A DNA stretch of 64,000 bases, taken from the NCBI RefSeq assembly GCF_032362555.1, contig NC_083531.1, positions 372,001 to 436,000 on the forward strand, read 5' to 3'. Source of the DNA: Amyelois transitella. Lineage: Eukaryota; Arthropoda; Insecta; Lepidoptera; Pyralidae. Of the stretch, positions 23,301 through 35,800 are shown piece after piece. A model generated the notes under the pieces. That model ran no database searches. It saw only the letters and a program-made list of their open reading frames with translations, and had not been told where the DNA came from. Position 1 is the first letter of the stretch. Each line of letters starts with the position of its first letter. Position numbers and translations under genes: made by a program.

Positions 23301-23818
23301 AGCAGTGGAGCTACGAAGTAGACATTGCTATGGCAATGCTACGAAGCTGCACTCGCTACGAAGATGCTACGACAATACGCGGTAGCAGTGGAGCTACGAA
23401 GTAGACATTGCTATGGCAATGCTACGAAGCTGCACTCGCTACGAAGATGCTACGACAATACGCGGTAGCAGTGGAGCTACGAAGTAGACATTGCTATGGC
23501 AATGCTACGAAGCTGCACTCGCTACGAAGATGCTACGACAATACGCGGTAGCAGTGGAGCTACGAAGTAGACATTGCTATGGCAATGCTACGAAGCTGCA
23601 CTCGCTACGAAGATGCTACGACAATACGCGGTAGCAGTGGAGCTACGAAGTAGACATTGCTATGGCAATGCTACGAAGCTGCACTCGCTACGAGGATGCT
23701 ACGACAATACGCGGTAGCAGTGGAGCTACACTTTAGCCATAGAAAATATACCTACATATATACACAAAATCATCGCCTCTTTCACATATTATATAATATG
23801 TGAAAGAGGCGATATCAC

Positions 23819-23867
<49 letters not shown>

Positions 23868-26800
23868 CACGTGTTTATCCCTTACGGGGTAGACAGAGCC
23901 AACAGTCAGCCAAAGACTGAAATCTACGTTGAGCTGTATGGCTTAATGATGTAATAACGAAGCAAAAAATAGAACCACTTCATATCTTTCCCATAGAAAT
24001 CGCGTAAAAGGCGACTAAGGGATAGGCTTATAAACTTGGTATTCCTCCTGTAGGCTATAGGATGTGCTAGCGACCTGTCACTAGTTGAATCTCAATTATA
24101 TCATAAAGCCATACAGCTGAATGTGGCCTTTCAGATTTTCAAGACGGTTCGCTCTGTCTACCTCAAAAGGGATGTGAACGTGACTGTATGAATGTGTGTG
24201 TTACTGTATAGATGGCGCTAATTTCGCAAGGCCGAAGCTGCGGTTCAAAGCTTGTATAGCCGTAAATGTGTAATAGTATTTTCCGCGGAAAGCCGCCGCG
24301 GATTTATTGGCAGTTTATGGCCGTAATTTCTTCATATTTCTGAAATTAATTTCTGATACAAATGCTGGAGGTTTCTTTATTTATTCAGGAATAGGGCGTC
24401 GTTGGTAGAGCGGTTAAGGTGGCTAAAATGCGCGTGGAGGCACAGGTTCTATCGTACCTCGACTCTTTTCTGAGTTATGTACATTAGTTTGAGCGCCAAC
24501 CTATTTTTTTGCGGTGAACGAAAACACCGTGAGGAAACTTGCACGTTCAGGCAACTGGACGAGTAACGATGATCCGTTAAAAATAAAGTTGAAATAAGTA
24601 GAAGACACTCATTATACTATTTACGAACTTAGTTAATCACAAAATATTTGGCATATAAAAAAAAACTGTTTTAGCAATCGATCATTAACAGGTTTACTGC
24701 AATGGAATGAAATAAAGAAAGAAAGAAAGAAAGAAATTATTTTATTGGTGCATAAAATACATATAAACATAAAATAAAAACACTTATTCTATGCTACCAA
24801 AAGGGTTCCACTCAGCTTTACGTCATGACGTGGTCATGTCGCTGGTTTTCAGTGTCAACTTAAAATAAAAATAAAAAGTGTCAGATAATAATATCTAATA
24901 GCAAGGCAAGAAATTAATGAATATAAGAAATGAAAATCAAGAAATTAGAATATTTTAAGACATATTTTTATAGAATCGTCCGAACTCCAGAGCACAATGA
25001 ACATGTAAACACAATATTTGGAGGCCCCGCGGCCGCAATATCGAGACGCCGCTCGCCGGCGGGACTCTGATTCTGTTTTCATTGCCTCTTTTATTTGTTC
25101 CCTTTGAATAATATTTTTCATTTCATATTATTTTCTTAAAGAAAAATATCTCAACTAATATTATAAATGCGAAAGTGAGTTTGTATTTTTGTTGGTAACT
25201 CACGGGTTATCTATTGAATTAATCTTGAAATATCACGTATATGAAATTAAGAGTCTGGAGAACGATATAGGGTGCTTTTTATCCCGGTAAAAACTATAGA
25301 TTTGCGAAAACCCTATATTCTTTTGTAGTTGACACTTAATTCGTTACTTTTCGTGGGTGGTCGCTTTTCAAAGTAGCACCAAATTCGCGCGGGCGACACT
25401 GCAGGTAAAAGCTATTGATTCAATAAATATGAAATAACGTCGAGTGGCTGCATTAGATATTTTAATGCTCTCAATTATTAATCCATTGCTTTTAAAAAAA
25501 TCTAATTGGACGAATTAGTTTATCAAAGCAATAACTGTTTATTAAAAAAATGCAAGTACTTAAATAAAAATTTACAAAAATATTGATGCCCATTCTTCTG
25601 CGTCACTTTATTTTCTCTACAATATTAAATGACTCTGAGTCAAGTGCAATAGTTATATATATCTTTGTGTGTTCCACTTCTCCAACAGTATTATTAACAA
25701 AGATATTGTTCGTTGCATAGTATAGGACTTGAGAATGCAATCAGGTACACGCTGTAATTACAAAGAGATATGAAATAAGTATTATTACCGTCCCTCCTAT
25801 TTCCCGCGCCGGCTGCAATAAGCCTGCATCTCGCATTAGCAACGCCCTCACGTCTCCTAATGCAATTTACTGCATGCAATGCATAGGGCTGTCACACCTT
25901 ATAAACCGAACATTCCAATAAATGACTACGAGCTTTAGTTCTATAAGATACAGCGTTATAGGGAATTGTTGTGATGTCAAAGAAGGTAAAGTGAAAGGAA
26001 TAGAAAAGAGAATAAATAAATAAATATATATGGGACGAATTACACAGATTGAGTGAAGAAATGCCAATCAATTTCTTCGATATTTAGGTTTAAAAGCGTG
26101 GGTTCGTCGTCTCCATGTATATTTCAAAATGTGTTTTCCGATCGGAATCGGAAATGCATAGAGTATAAATGCATAAAGTGCTTATCGGTAAATGGTAACA
26201 AAGCCATCTAGTGCAAATCAGTGGAACTACAACGCAGTCAATACATATCGTTGCGTGTCGACTCCTAATAAGTTCTGTAAAGCTATATAGATGGCGCTGT
26301 CGATAGACATTGAGTGAGCCTTGATGAAAGTTCAAAACTTGCTTTTCGAGATACTAACTCAACGATACTATATTTCATAATAAATACTTATATAGAAACA
26401 TCCAAGACTCAGGTCTATCAGCAAAGTTCATTCAGGCGATGGGAAATGAACTTTTTCTGTCACTTTCTGAATCTTATTCCCATTATTGAGCAATCCAAGA
26501 AAACATTCAGCTTTAAGTCTTACCGACAATGTCTACCCCGTAAGAGAAATATAAGGAAGTATCAACCCTAAGGATTACACCGACTGTGACATTCCGAGTC
26601 GTGTCGTATGCAAGTAATGGATTTTATGCGATGCACTTATTGTAACATTGTCATATCGTGTTCCTTCATAATTATGTTATTTTGGTTAATTATTGTTTCT
26701 GTTCAAAAGATAGTACGTAATTATTGTTTCTGTTCAAAAGAATTTCTTTTCTGACAGATAATTTTATTGGGAGTTTAAAAATCTATGATACAAACATACA

Positions 26801-29800
26801 GAAAGGCATGCCCATTTTCCGAGCCAACAGTATTGAAAGTAGATACTGATAGGCCACCTTCAGTTTAACGGCTTAATGATAGAATTGATATTCAATAATG
26901 ACAGGTTGCTAGTCCATCATACCTATACATATACCTAGTAGTAATTATCTTAAGAAAAGCAAAGCTTAAAAACACTATACCTTTGTAGAGAATTGCACTG
27001 TTCCTCTATTTTAGTCCCCCATTCTTCTCCGGGTGTCAGACACCCCGACACTCGTGTCTGACACTGGATTGTTTTAATTTGAGCACAGAATGGAGTTTTC
27101 TAATTTGCGGCGCTCTGTTCCAACATAAAGACTTGGCTTCGCTCCTTTGTTTTGTCACGATCACTTGTTACTCTTTATTGCTTCTGCCACATTCATTACA
27201 CTTTTCGTGCAAGTTCGTTTCGGGTACTCTTGACCTGACCTTTTGCCAAGAACATCTCTGGTTCGATCAAGGTACATTCGTAGACGTTCCCACTTGTTGA
27301 CAAACGTCATTTGTAAACAGGCGGCTTGGCTTCGGCGCATCTCGTTTATAAATTACTAGCGACCCGCCCCGGCTTCGCACGGATGCATAGCCGATAGGTA
27401 CTAAATATATCTCTGTTAGAACTAACTAAAGAACCGCCCGCAAAGCGGCTAACTAAGTCTTGCTCCCGGCAAAAGTGTCACTTCTGCCTGCAGTCCCGGG
27501 CCGTGCAGCAGAAATCGTAATATTTTAATTTCACCACAACTTCAAAACTAAACGTCCAATTTTAATCATTCAAAGACCAAATATCCAAATATCTACATAA
27601 ACTGTACTTATTAATGAAATTATTTATTTTGATAAGGATTAACTAATAGCATGAGTAAAAAAAACGCGTTTAAATGAAGACCAAAAAAAATTCAAGATTT
27701 TTAAATAAAAATGTGGTTGTTGTGCCTCACTCGACATAGATAGGTATAGTGTGTCGCAGACTTTTTTGTAGATATTTATAAGATCTACAATTAATTAAAA
27801 CATTTTATGGTTCTATCTTTTGTAGTTTAGGCAGCGTACGCAGAATAAGTAACTTTTTGGTTGATTTTTTTCAGTTTGTGTCCGAAAAATCCAAATATAT
27901 TACGGAACCCTATTTTTTTCCAAAATAAAATATAGTCTATGTTACTCGTGGATAATGTAGCTTTCGAATGATGAAAGAATTTTTAAAATCGGTCCAGTAG
28001 TTTTTGAGCCTATTCATTACAACCAAACAAACGAAGTTTTCCTCTTTATAATATTAGTGTAGATAAAGAGTCCACCAAATAACTTTTTTTTTTTAACTTG
28101 TGCTTATTTGGTGAATGGTAACACTTAGCTCATGTTTGATTTGACAGATAATTAGTTTTATCCTTCCGCTGAACGAATATGGTTGTGTATACGCTTGAAC
28201 AACGCTGGGAAATATTGCGACATTACTTTGAAAATCATGGTAATGTTGCAGAATGTGTGAGAAAATTGCGTACGGATTTTGGAAGGAGAGTCACCGTCAG
28301 CTCCGTATGTTCGTTATCTTGTGAAAAAAGTGAAAGAAACTGGCATCCTCATCGATAAACCAATGCGTGAAAAGCCAAAAACAGTGCGTACACCCGAGAA
28401 TATTGCTGCTGTGGCAGAAAGTGTGCGTGAAGTGGCATCAACATCAATTCACCGTCGTTCTCAACAATTGAACATTTCGGAGACGGACGGAAATTGGACC
28501 GATCGTGTAGGCTACTGCATGGCCAGCCAAGGCAGCCATTAGAATGAAATTATTTTTCATTATTAACCGGAAGGATTGTACTTTCAATTAAAAAAAGAAA
28601 TTTGAGAAAATATTCAATAGTTTTTTTTATAGCATTTAATAAAAAAAGTTATTTGGCGGGCCCTTTAGTTGAATATGTGTAGCCTTGAGCATCGGTGGTC
28701 GAGTGGTCAAGGTATCCGACTTGAAAGCGATGATTATTGACAACAATAGTGCACTTTTACCACTGAGTCATCTCATCTGGGTCTTGGATGTTTATGTATT
28801 ATATAATTTTTTTAATAGCTTCTGCCCCCGACTGAAAAGAACTCTATGCCGATTTTCGTACTCCAAGTTATATGATTACGAAATTAAATGGAGATCGTTA
28901 CAGTGGTTTATCTATGAAAATAAACTGACTTGCAGTTTGGCTGATTACGTAGATAATGTACTGTTTTAATATTTTAATTATTCCCCATCTATATAATAAA
29001 AAAATGTGCACTACAATTTCATTTAATTTCCTAGATTCATCTGATTCAAAAAACCATATGTTGTACAGCAAACTAAACAAGTTGTGAATGCTCATTCACC
29101 GACTAAAGGCTCCCAGGTGTACGATCTTTCATGAAGCTCTGAAAGCCGGGCCATGAATAGCCGGTCGAAAGTCATTTGAATAGGCTTGTAGGCTGTCTGG
29201 AAGAGGAACTAACGTTATATTTTATGTATAGATATCGTATAGTTAAATATATAAGATTGATCTTCATCCTTCTGCTGGTAGTCCCTTTACATCATTACTG
29301 TTCTGGAGAAGAGTTTACCCCGCAAGGGATATAGACGTGATTGTATGTAATCCAATATACATTGGGTGACAGAGGCAGGTTTTTACACGAAACGACTCCT
29401 ATTGAGCCTCCGCAACCATTGGAATGGAACATACATACATACAATCACGTCTATATCCTTTGCGGGGTAGACAGAGCCAACTGTCTTGACTGATAGGCCA
29501 CGTTCAGCTGTTTGGCTTAATGATAGAATTGAGATTCAAATAGTGACAGGTTGCTAGCCCATCGCCTAAAAGAAGAATCCCAAGATTATAAGCCTGTCCA
29601 TTAGTCACCTTTTACGACATCCACGATTGCAATGGAACGAAACCCATATTGAATCATAGTTGCATATCCAATTGCATGAATGCGCAGAATTCATCGCGGC
29701 GTTTTCACTCTCCGTTAGAGCATCGATTAACACTCAAATTAATGTATACTTACATAACTTAGAAAGAGTCATTGGTTTACTGTCGAAGTAGGATTCGGAA

Positions 29801-32800
29801 CTGTGCCCTGCACCACGCGCATCAAGTGTTTTTTTAATCTGGCACCTTACTCATTCCACCATCATCATCGTCTCTCACATCATAAACATAAATGAGAAAA
29901 GAAATTTACTTAATTTGAAGAAGCCGTGCGCAACGTCATACTTTATCGTGAAAAAAAGAAATGACAAAAGCGTCTATCCATTTAGGGCTGTCACTTATGC
30001 GATAAAGTTGCATGATCGATTGTGCGTAGACAGGCGATACACAATATATAGAGTACAAATGTGTAGATAGATAGATAGACCACTTTCGAAAAAAACCACT
30101 GCCGAATAGAAAAAAATTTCCAAACGACGATGAATCTTACATACTTACGTATAGTCACGTCTACATCCCTTGTGTGGTAGACAGAGCCAACTGTCTTGAA
30201 AATACCGAAATGGCAAGTTTAGCTGTATGGCTTAATGATGGAATTTGAGCGTTGATATGTCAATCAATCAGTCATTATCTTCTTTTATATTACTAGCTTT
30301 TGCCCGCTACTTCGTCCACTTTGTTTTATTTATCGCTATATAAAGTGAAGGCTTTGTTCTCCCTCAGAGTGAACTCTGTCTCAGTACCAAATTTCAATAA
30401 TATCGGTTCAGTGGTTAAGGCATGAAGAGTTACTTTCGCATTTGTAATATAAGCGGGCGAAGAAGAAGAAATGATGTTTTTAAAATAGTGAAGCTCATTT
30501 TTGTTACCTCCATATTTCGTGCTTAAGGTCTAATTGAGGTACTCACATAGTGAAGTGATTAATGGCGGACGGAAAGTGACGTCATCGTGCGCAGATGAAC
30601 GACTTACTTTGGCCCAAACTTTGGGCCACGCTGTAGTGCGCGTTAGAGACGTCGGGTCTTCCCATACTCGCTTTCGGGAGTCGGCGCTGATTGGTCAGGG
30701 CATTTGGCCCTCTACAATGGTGTTCTACGCTGCCTACGACTGTAGGCGGGGCCGTGGCGGCCTGGGTCTTCACTATACTCTGGGAGTTCCCATCGGCGAC
30801 GGCGTCGTCACTGCTCGACGACGCCTGCCGCAAGGCAACGAAACTCAGGTCTCACTCACCAATATTGCTTTGCGCTGTAGCTTTGTGTATATTGGCCTAT
30901 CCCTTAGTCGCCTTTTACGATATCCATGGGAAAGTGATGATCCTTTTCTTTTTTCTATTAGTGCCGGGAACCACACGTCACCAATACTCACCACAATACT
31001 ACTCGTATTGGGTATAATTTTTTTATTCGTAGTCTTTCTATTCTCTTACCATTATATCGAATAGAACCACTTCTAATTTTCATCATACATCTTTCCCATG
31101 GATGTCGTTAAAGGCATGGGATTCTTCTTGTAGGCAATAGGCTAGCCCCCCTACATCGTCAGGGATGGGGAAGGCAGGCAAAAATCGATATCGTGCGCGC
31201 TTACTGCCTCATAGGGGCAAATTTTGACCCTGAAGTAAAAAGGGCAGCAAGTAGAGGCAAGAGTAACTTACTGGTCGCTCAAACGGTAAGAGTCCCTGGC
31301 AAGTTGCACCGGGGAGCCAGAGGGCATCGTTGTGAAATGCTATGCGATCCCATGATGGCCTCAAAATGGCGAAAAGGGCGCACCGTAGGGGTTTTAGAAG
31401 GTAGGCTGGCACATTAGATGCCAGGAGTCCCACACTCTCCCGGATGAAGACCCGGGAGGCAGTCCGTAAAAAGGATTCCCCTTCGGAGAGAAAAAAAAAG
31501 GCAATGGGCTAGCAACCTGTCACTATTTGAATCTCAATTCCATCATTTAGCCATACAGCTAATATGTCCCCTCAGTATTTTCAAGACTGTCAGCTCTGTC
31601 TGCCCCGCAAGGAATATAGACGTGACGTATTAATGTTATAATGAACTAGGTGTGTGTCACATTGTATTTTTAGCCAATAAATTGGTTCATTGGTGGTATT
31701 TGTTTCAGAGGAAGAGTGTGAGGAGTCGCTGTGTGGCTCAGCGCGGCACCGCCCCGAGCCGCTCGGGGCTTTAGCGCGCTCCACCAGGTTCACCAGGCAC
31801 GAGATCAAGCTCATGTACCGCGGGTTCAAACAGGTAGGATCATGAATACTGTAATAGTGCTGTAAGAGTTAGGAGTTTGTTCGGATCCTCGGCGCACTCT
31901 TACGGGTTCACCAGGCACGAGATCAAACTCATGTACCGCGGGTTCAAACAGGTAGGATCATGAATACTGTAATGCTGCTTTAAGAGTTAGGAGTTTGTTC
32001 GGATCCTCGGCGCACTCTACCGGGTTCACCAGGCACGAGATCAAGCTCATGTACCGCGGGTTCAAACAGATAGGTAGTAACTCTTTAGTGTAGTGTTAAT
32101 CATGGTTACATCCTTAACTCTCAGTAGAGGAGCTTACATCTATACATATAATAAATCTGTAGAAGGGTCAATTCTGTACATTGAAAATATTGAAAAAATA
32201 AATAGCAGGGGGTGTTACTGGAACGATACCAAACCCAAATATGTGATTAAAAAAATTTTTGTCTGTCTGTCTGTATGTTCAGGCATCACGTGAAAACTAA
32301 CAGTTCGATTTCGATGAAACTTGGTACAATTATACCTTATTATCCTGGGCATAAAATAGGATACTTTTTATCCTAGAAAAATACGAAGAAAAAAAAAATC
32401 TTAATTTTTCAGTTTATCCATAGACGTTGTTTTGTAGAACCGCGAACACACGTTACGTTACCCGCAGTGGATTCAGCGCCGTAACTTATAGCGCCAAAAG
32501 TCGGATTTAGCTTGAACCGTTTGCGGCACACGCGGGCCGCTACTAATTACTATGAAAAAAAATACTTTAGTCCGGTCAATCTAGACATTCGAAGCTAAAT
32601 TAATTCCCATCAAGCTGAAAATGAGTATAAATGTTTAAAATACAATCAAAAGCATTATTTCAAAATTCCCCATGATTCTGGTTTAAGGAAAAAAAATACC
32701 TAAGGTCAAAAGTAAAAAATGGGTGTTTCGCGATTTTCTTCAAAACGGTTTTTCAAATCGGAAAATTACCTCAGACATAAATTGTAGATCATAAAGTTAT

Positions 32801-35800
32801 CTATAAAAAGGTATCAATAATTTTTTTCAATAAAGCTACCGTTTCTGAGATATAACGATGCAAAAAGTTGCAAGCGTCATAATATGCACACGTTTCCACG
32901 CCACCTCTGAGGTAGTGTACTATTAGCGCGTTTTTTTTAACATTCTTATTATTAAACTTGAAAAAGTCTGTAATAGGTTCGAATAAACACGTGTTTCACT
33001 ACGCAGCGGCACTAAAGACAAACTTTCGCATTTATTATTTAAAAAAAATAGAATAACCCTAAGTGAAGAAAATCATCTTAGGACAATAATAGAGATTACA
33101 ATTAAATCAAATTAAAACTAAAACTACTTATAAAAAGAAAGAAAAAAGATGACTACAAACTAAAATTTAATTATAAATTGTACAGTCCTTGCATAGTATC
33201 AACATGCGGGAGTGTGCCCAGAAGGCTGGTAGCATTGCCAATTTCAATGGCAATGCTAATTCTCTGAGCCAGATAATTTCCAGCCTTCTGGTCAAGAGAT
33301 ACCTCAATCAGCTTTTTCGACAATTGTCAGAAAAGCTGGTGGGCAGATAAGCCCCCCGGTCCCAGAGTTTCTACCCCAAAACGTTCAAAAGTATAGGTAT
33401 TACCGATACCTACATATATGCGCCTTTTGAGGTTTTTTGCCTCATTTAAAGCAAAACCGGCCTTAGATTTAGTAACCTGAAGATGAGACAGCGCAAGTGT
33501 GTCGACACAAGTGGCATCCCACACCAAAGGCCGCCCCAATCTTCAGGGTACCAAAGTCATACCATCCGGTCTCTTGGCATCATCCCGAGCCAGACCGTTT
33601 GGTTCTAGAACGACTGGAACATGGATGGTGGCAAGAGCACGGAGGATCATATTATTTAGGGCGGCATGGCGCCCTAAACGGCCGGCACTCCGAGGGCATG
33701 ACAGGCCGTGGTGTCCATAGCCAAGGACTACTATTATTAAAGACTAACAGTATTTCATGTGTTGAGCATTCTGAGATAAAGCAGGGATACGACCCTAGCC
33801 ACATACACAATTAAAGAGAGAGACTGATGTTGTCTCAAGGTTTCACTATGTGGCGACATCTCTACGCCACTCGTCACAAACATCAAATCACACAACAACT
33901 GTCAATCATCTCGAAGAAATCGACGCGCTCAGCCAATAGCAGCGAAGAACCCAAATCGCGATTTCAGAGATTTCAAGGATTGGAGCTATATATACAACCT
34001 CCGACTCAACATCGTCGGAGCCGCGGTTCCCCAGGCATAACACCTAGCCTGGCGGAAGATCTTCCCTTTGGTGGCGGTCGAGCCGAATCATCGCTCCCGC
34101 TACATTGGTGACCCCGACGTGATTGGAATCAACCTTCTCCATCATCATCAACTCCAATCCTCAGCATCACTCCTCACTCTGCAAGCAGTCTCACAGCAAC
34201 CTTCTCCATCATCATCAACTCCAATCCTCAGCATCACTCCTCACTCTGCAAGCAGTCTCACAGCAAGCCAGCAAACTGGGTATCGCAGCAGGTCCATCGC
34301 AGCCGACTCACCGAGCTTCCTGGTCCTGTCTCCACCCGCACTCACTCTCATCGACTTCAGCGACCGACGCATCTACCGCAGCCCACGCCTGGATCTTTTC
34401 GACGGCCGCTCTTCTCTCCAGCGTGGCAGCTCTGCACGATATCTTCCGGCGCCAACAAGTCGACTTCGCTCTCTACTGTCTCGACTCACCGCAGACTACG
34501 AGCAACGCTACGGCTCACTCCTGACTCACTAGGACTTCGAGCAACTTCCGACTCACTGGAAGACAACTGGCACTTGCAAGCTACTGAAAGCACAGATTGC
34601 ACAGCAAGATCAAGACTTCAGACCTCCGGTCTTGGGGGGGAGTACTGTGGCGACATCTCTACGCCACTCGTCACAAACATCAAATCACACAACAACTGTC
34701 AATCATCTCGAAGAAATCGACGCGCTCAGCCAATAGCAGCGAAGAACCCAAATCGCGATTTCAGAGATTTCAAGGATTGGAGCTATATATACAACCTCCG
34801 ACTCAACATCGTCGGAGCCGCGGTTCCCCAGGCATAACACCTAGCCTGGCGGAAGATCTTCCCTTTGGTGGCGGTCGAGCCGAATCATCGCTCCCGCTAC
34901 AACTACAGTATAAATGAAGGGACTGGGTTTCATTATACTTATGTATATTTTGAATTCAAGTCAAAATTACCGACAGAACAATATTTTTACTTATATTACT
35001 GCTACACAGGGTATATACGAGACGTGCTTATGCATATTATGACGCTTGCAACTTTTTGCATCGTTATATCTCAGAAACGGTAGCTTTATTGAAAAAAAAT
35101 ATTGATTCCTTTTTATAGATAACTTTATGATCTACAATCTATTTAAAAAAAAAAACATTTTTTTACCTTTGACCTTGGGTAGCTTTTTTTCCTTAAACCG
35201 GAATCATGGGGAATTTTGAAATAATGCTTTTGATTGTGTTTTAAACAATTATACTCATTTTCAGCTTGATGGGAATTAATGTAGCTTTATTCTTATTTTT
35301 TGGTCTAAATTGACCGGACTACTTACTACAGAACGCGAACTCAACAGCAGTAGCTCAATAGAGGGGTCTCCTTAATTATTATAGGCCTAGCCGTAATTGG
35401 GTCCAATAGATATTTATAAGATGGCATTGTCACAGTTACTCAAAATGGAGAAATAAACCATCCACGCGAAGACCGACATCCGCGCGGACGGAGTCGCGGG
35501 GGGAAGCTAGTACATAAATAAAATCACGCCTCTTTTCCGGAGGGGTAGGCAAAGACTACATTTTTCCACTTGCCCAGATCACTGCATACATCTTTCGCTT
35601 CCTCCACATTTTTGCCTTTTTTTAATGCAATGTTGTCCATTTCGAGTTCCCTTGCCAAGGATGCGGAGGCAAGACGCGAGTCGCTTCATGTAACACCTGA
35701 CCAGCATAATCTAGGGTCACAGTCGCACCCTGGCCTCCACCCCAGAGAAGTGACGATGTAGTTTTGACTAACGTTAGGAGGAAGTAGTAGAAGTACTTAC

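Larger units (their letters stand above)
33849..34901 (+). mobile_element. TRIM-type non-autonomous LTR retrotransposon, very young
   Basis: 1,053-bp element with two 256-bp LTRs (33849-34104 and 34646-34901) that appear identical by eye. They start TGTGGCGACATCTC and end CGCTACA. The 4-bp target duplication ACTA lies at 33845-33848 and 34902-34905. The 541-bp interior has a primer-binding site, a 67-bp tandem duplication and a purine tract (CTTGGGGGGGAG) before the 3' LTR, but no gag or pol motif. The primer site is of tRNA-Trp type, which is used by CsRn1-like Ty3/Gypsy elements, so an autonomous relative of that kind is the likely helper. Confidence 0.9.
32195..35511. mobile_element. composite Helitron-like region with long internal inverted repeats
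   Basis: The right edge has the typical Helitron-like ending GCGGACGGAGTCGCGG then AGCTAGT. The left edge has TTTTTGTCTGTCTGTCTGTA and a GATGAAACTTGG block. Inside are inverted arms (32568-32888 and 35029-35324), a LINE gene remnant and a young TRIM. I infer nested insertions; the outer boundaries are uncertain. Confidence 0.45.

Noticed and set aside
23210..23730. CRISPR-like regular spacing
   Set aside because: The whole 83-bp unit is repeated with no variable spacers, and this is eukaryotic DNA.
27033..27064. 11-bp inverted repeat GTGTCAGACAC / GTGTCTGACAC as a terminator or binding site
   Set aside because: Short, isolated and with no gene beside it; such repeats are expected by chance in 64 kb.
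30534..31064. 176-codon ORF and overlapping 108-codon ORF
   Set aside because: Both cross into SINE-A sequence and a repeat junction shared with 18.7 kb; no matching splice sites or family motif.
31907..32068. Units 2 and 3 of the KChIP exon 2 repeat as mutually exclusive exons
   Set aside because: No acceptor stands where the exon piece begins, the available AG gives the wrong phase, and the donor of unit 3 is destroyed.
34068..34532. ORFs of 133-154 codons inside the TRIM
   Set aside because: They run across the LTR boundary and a 67-bp tandem duplication, show no gag or pol motif, and have poorly supported starts. They are non-coding leader sequence rich in TCA/ACC triplets.
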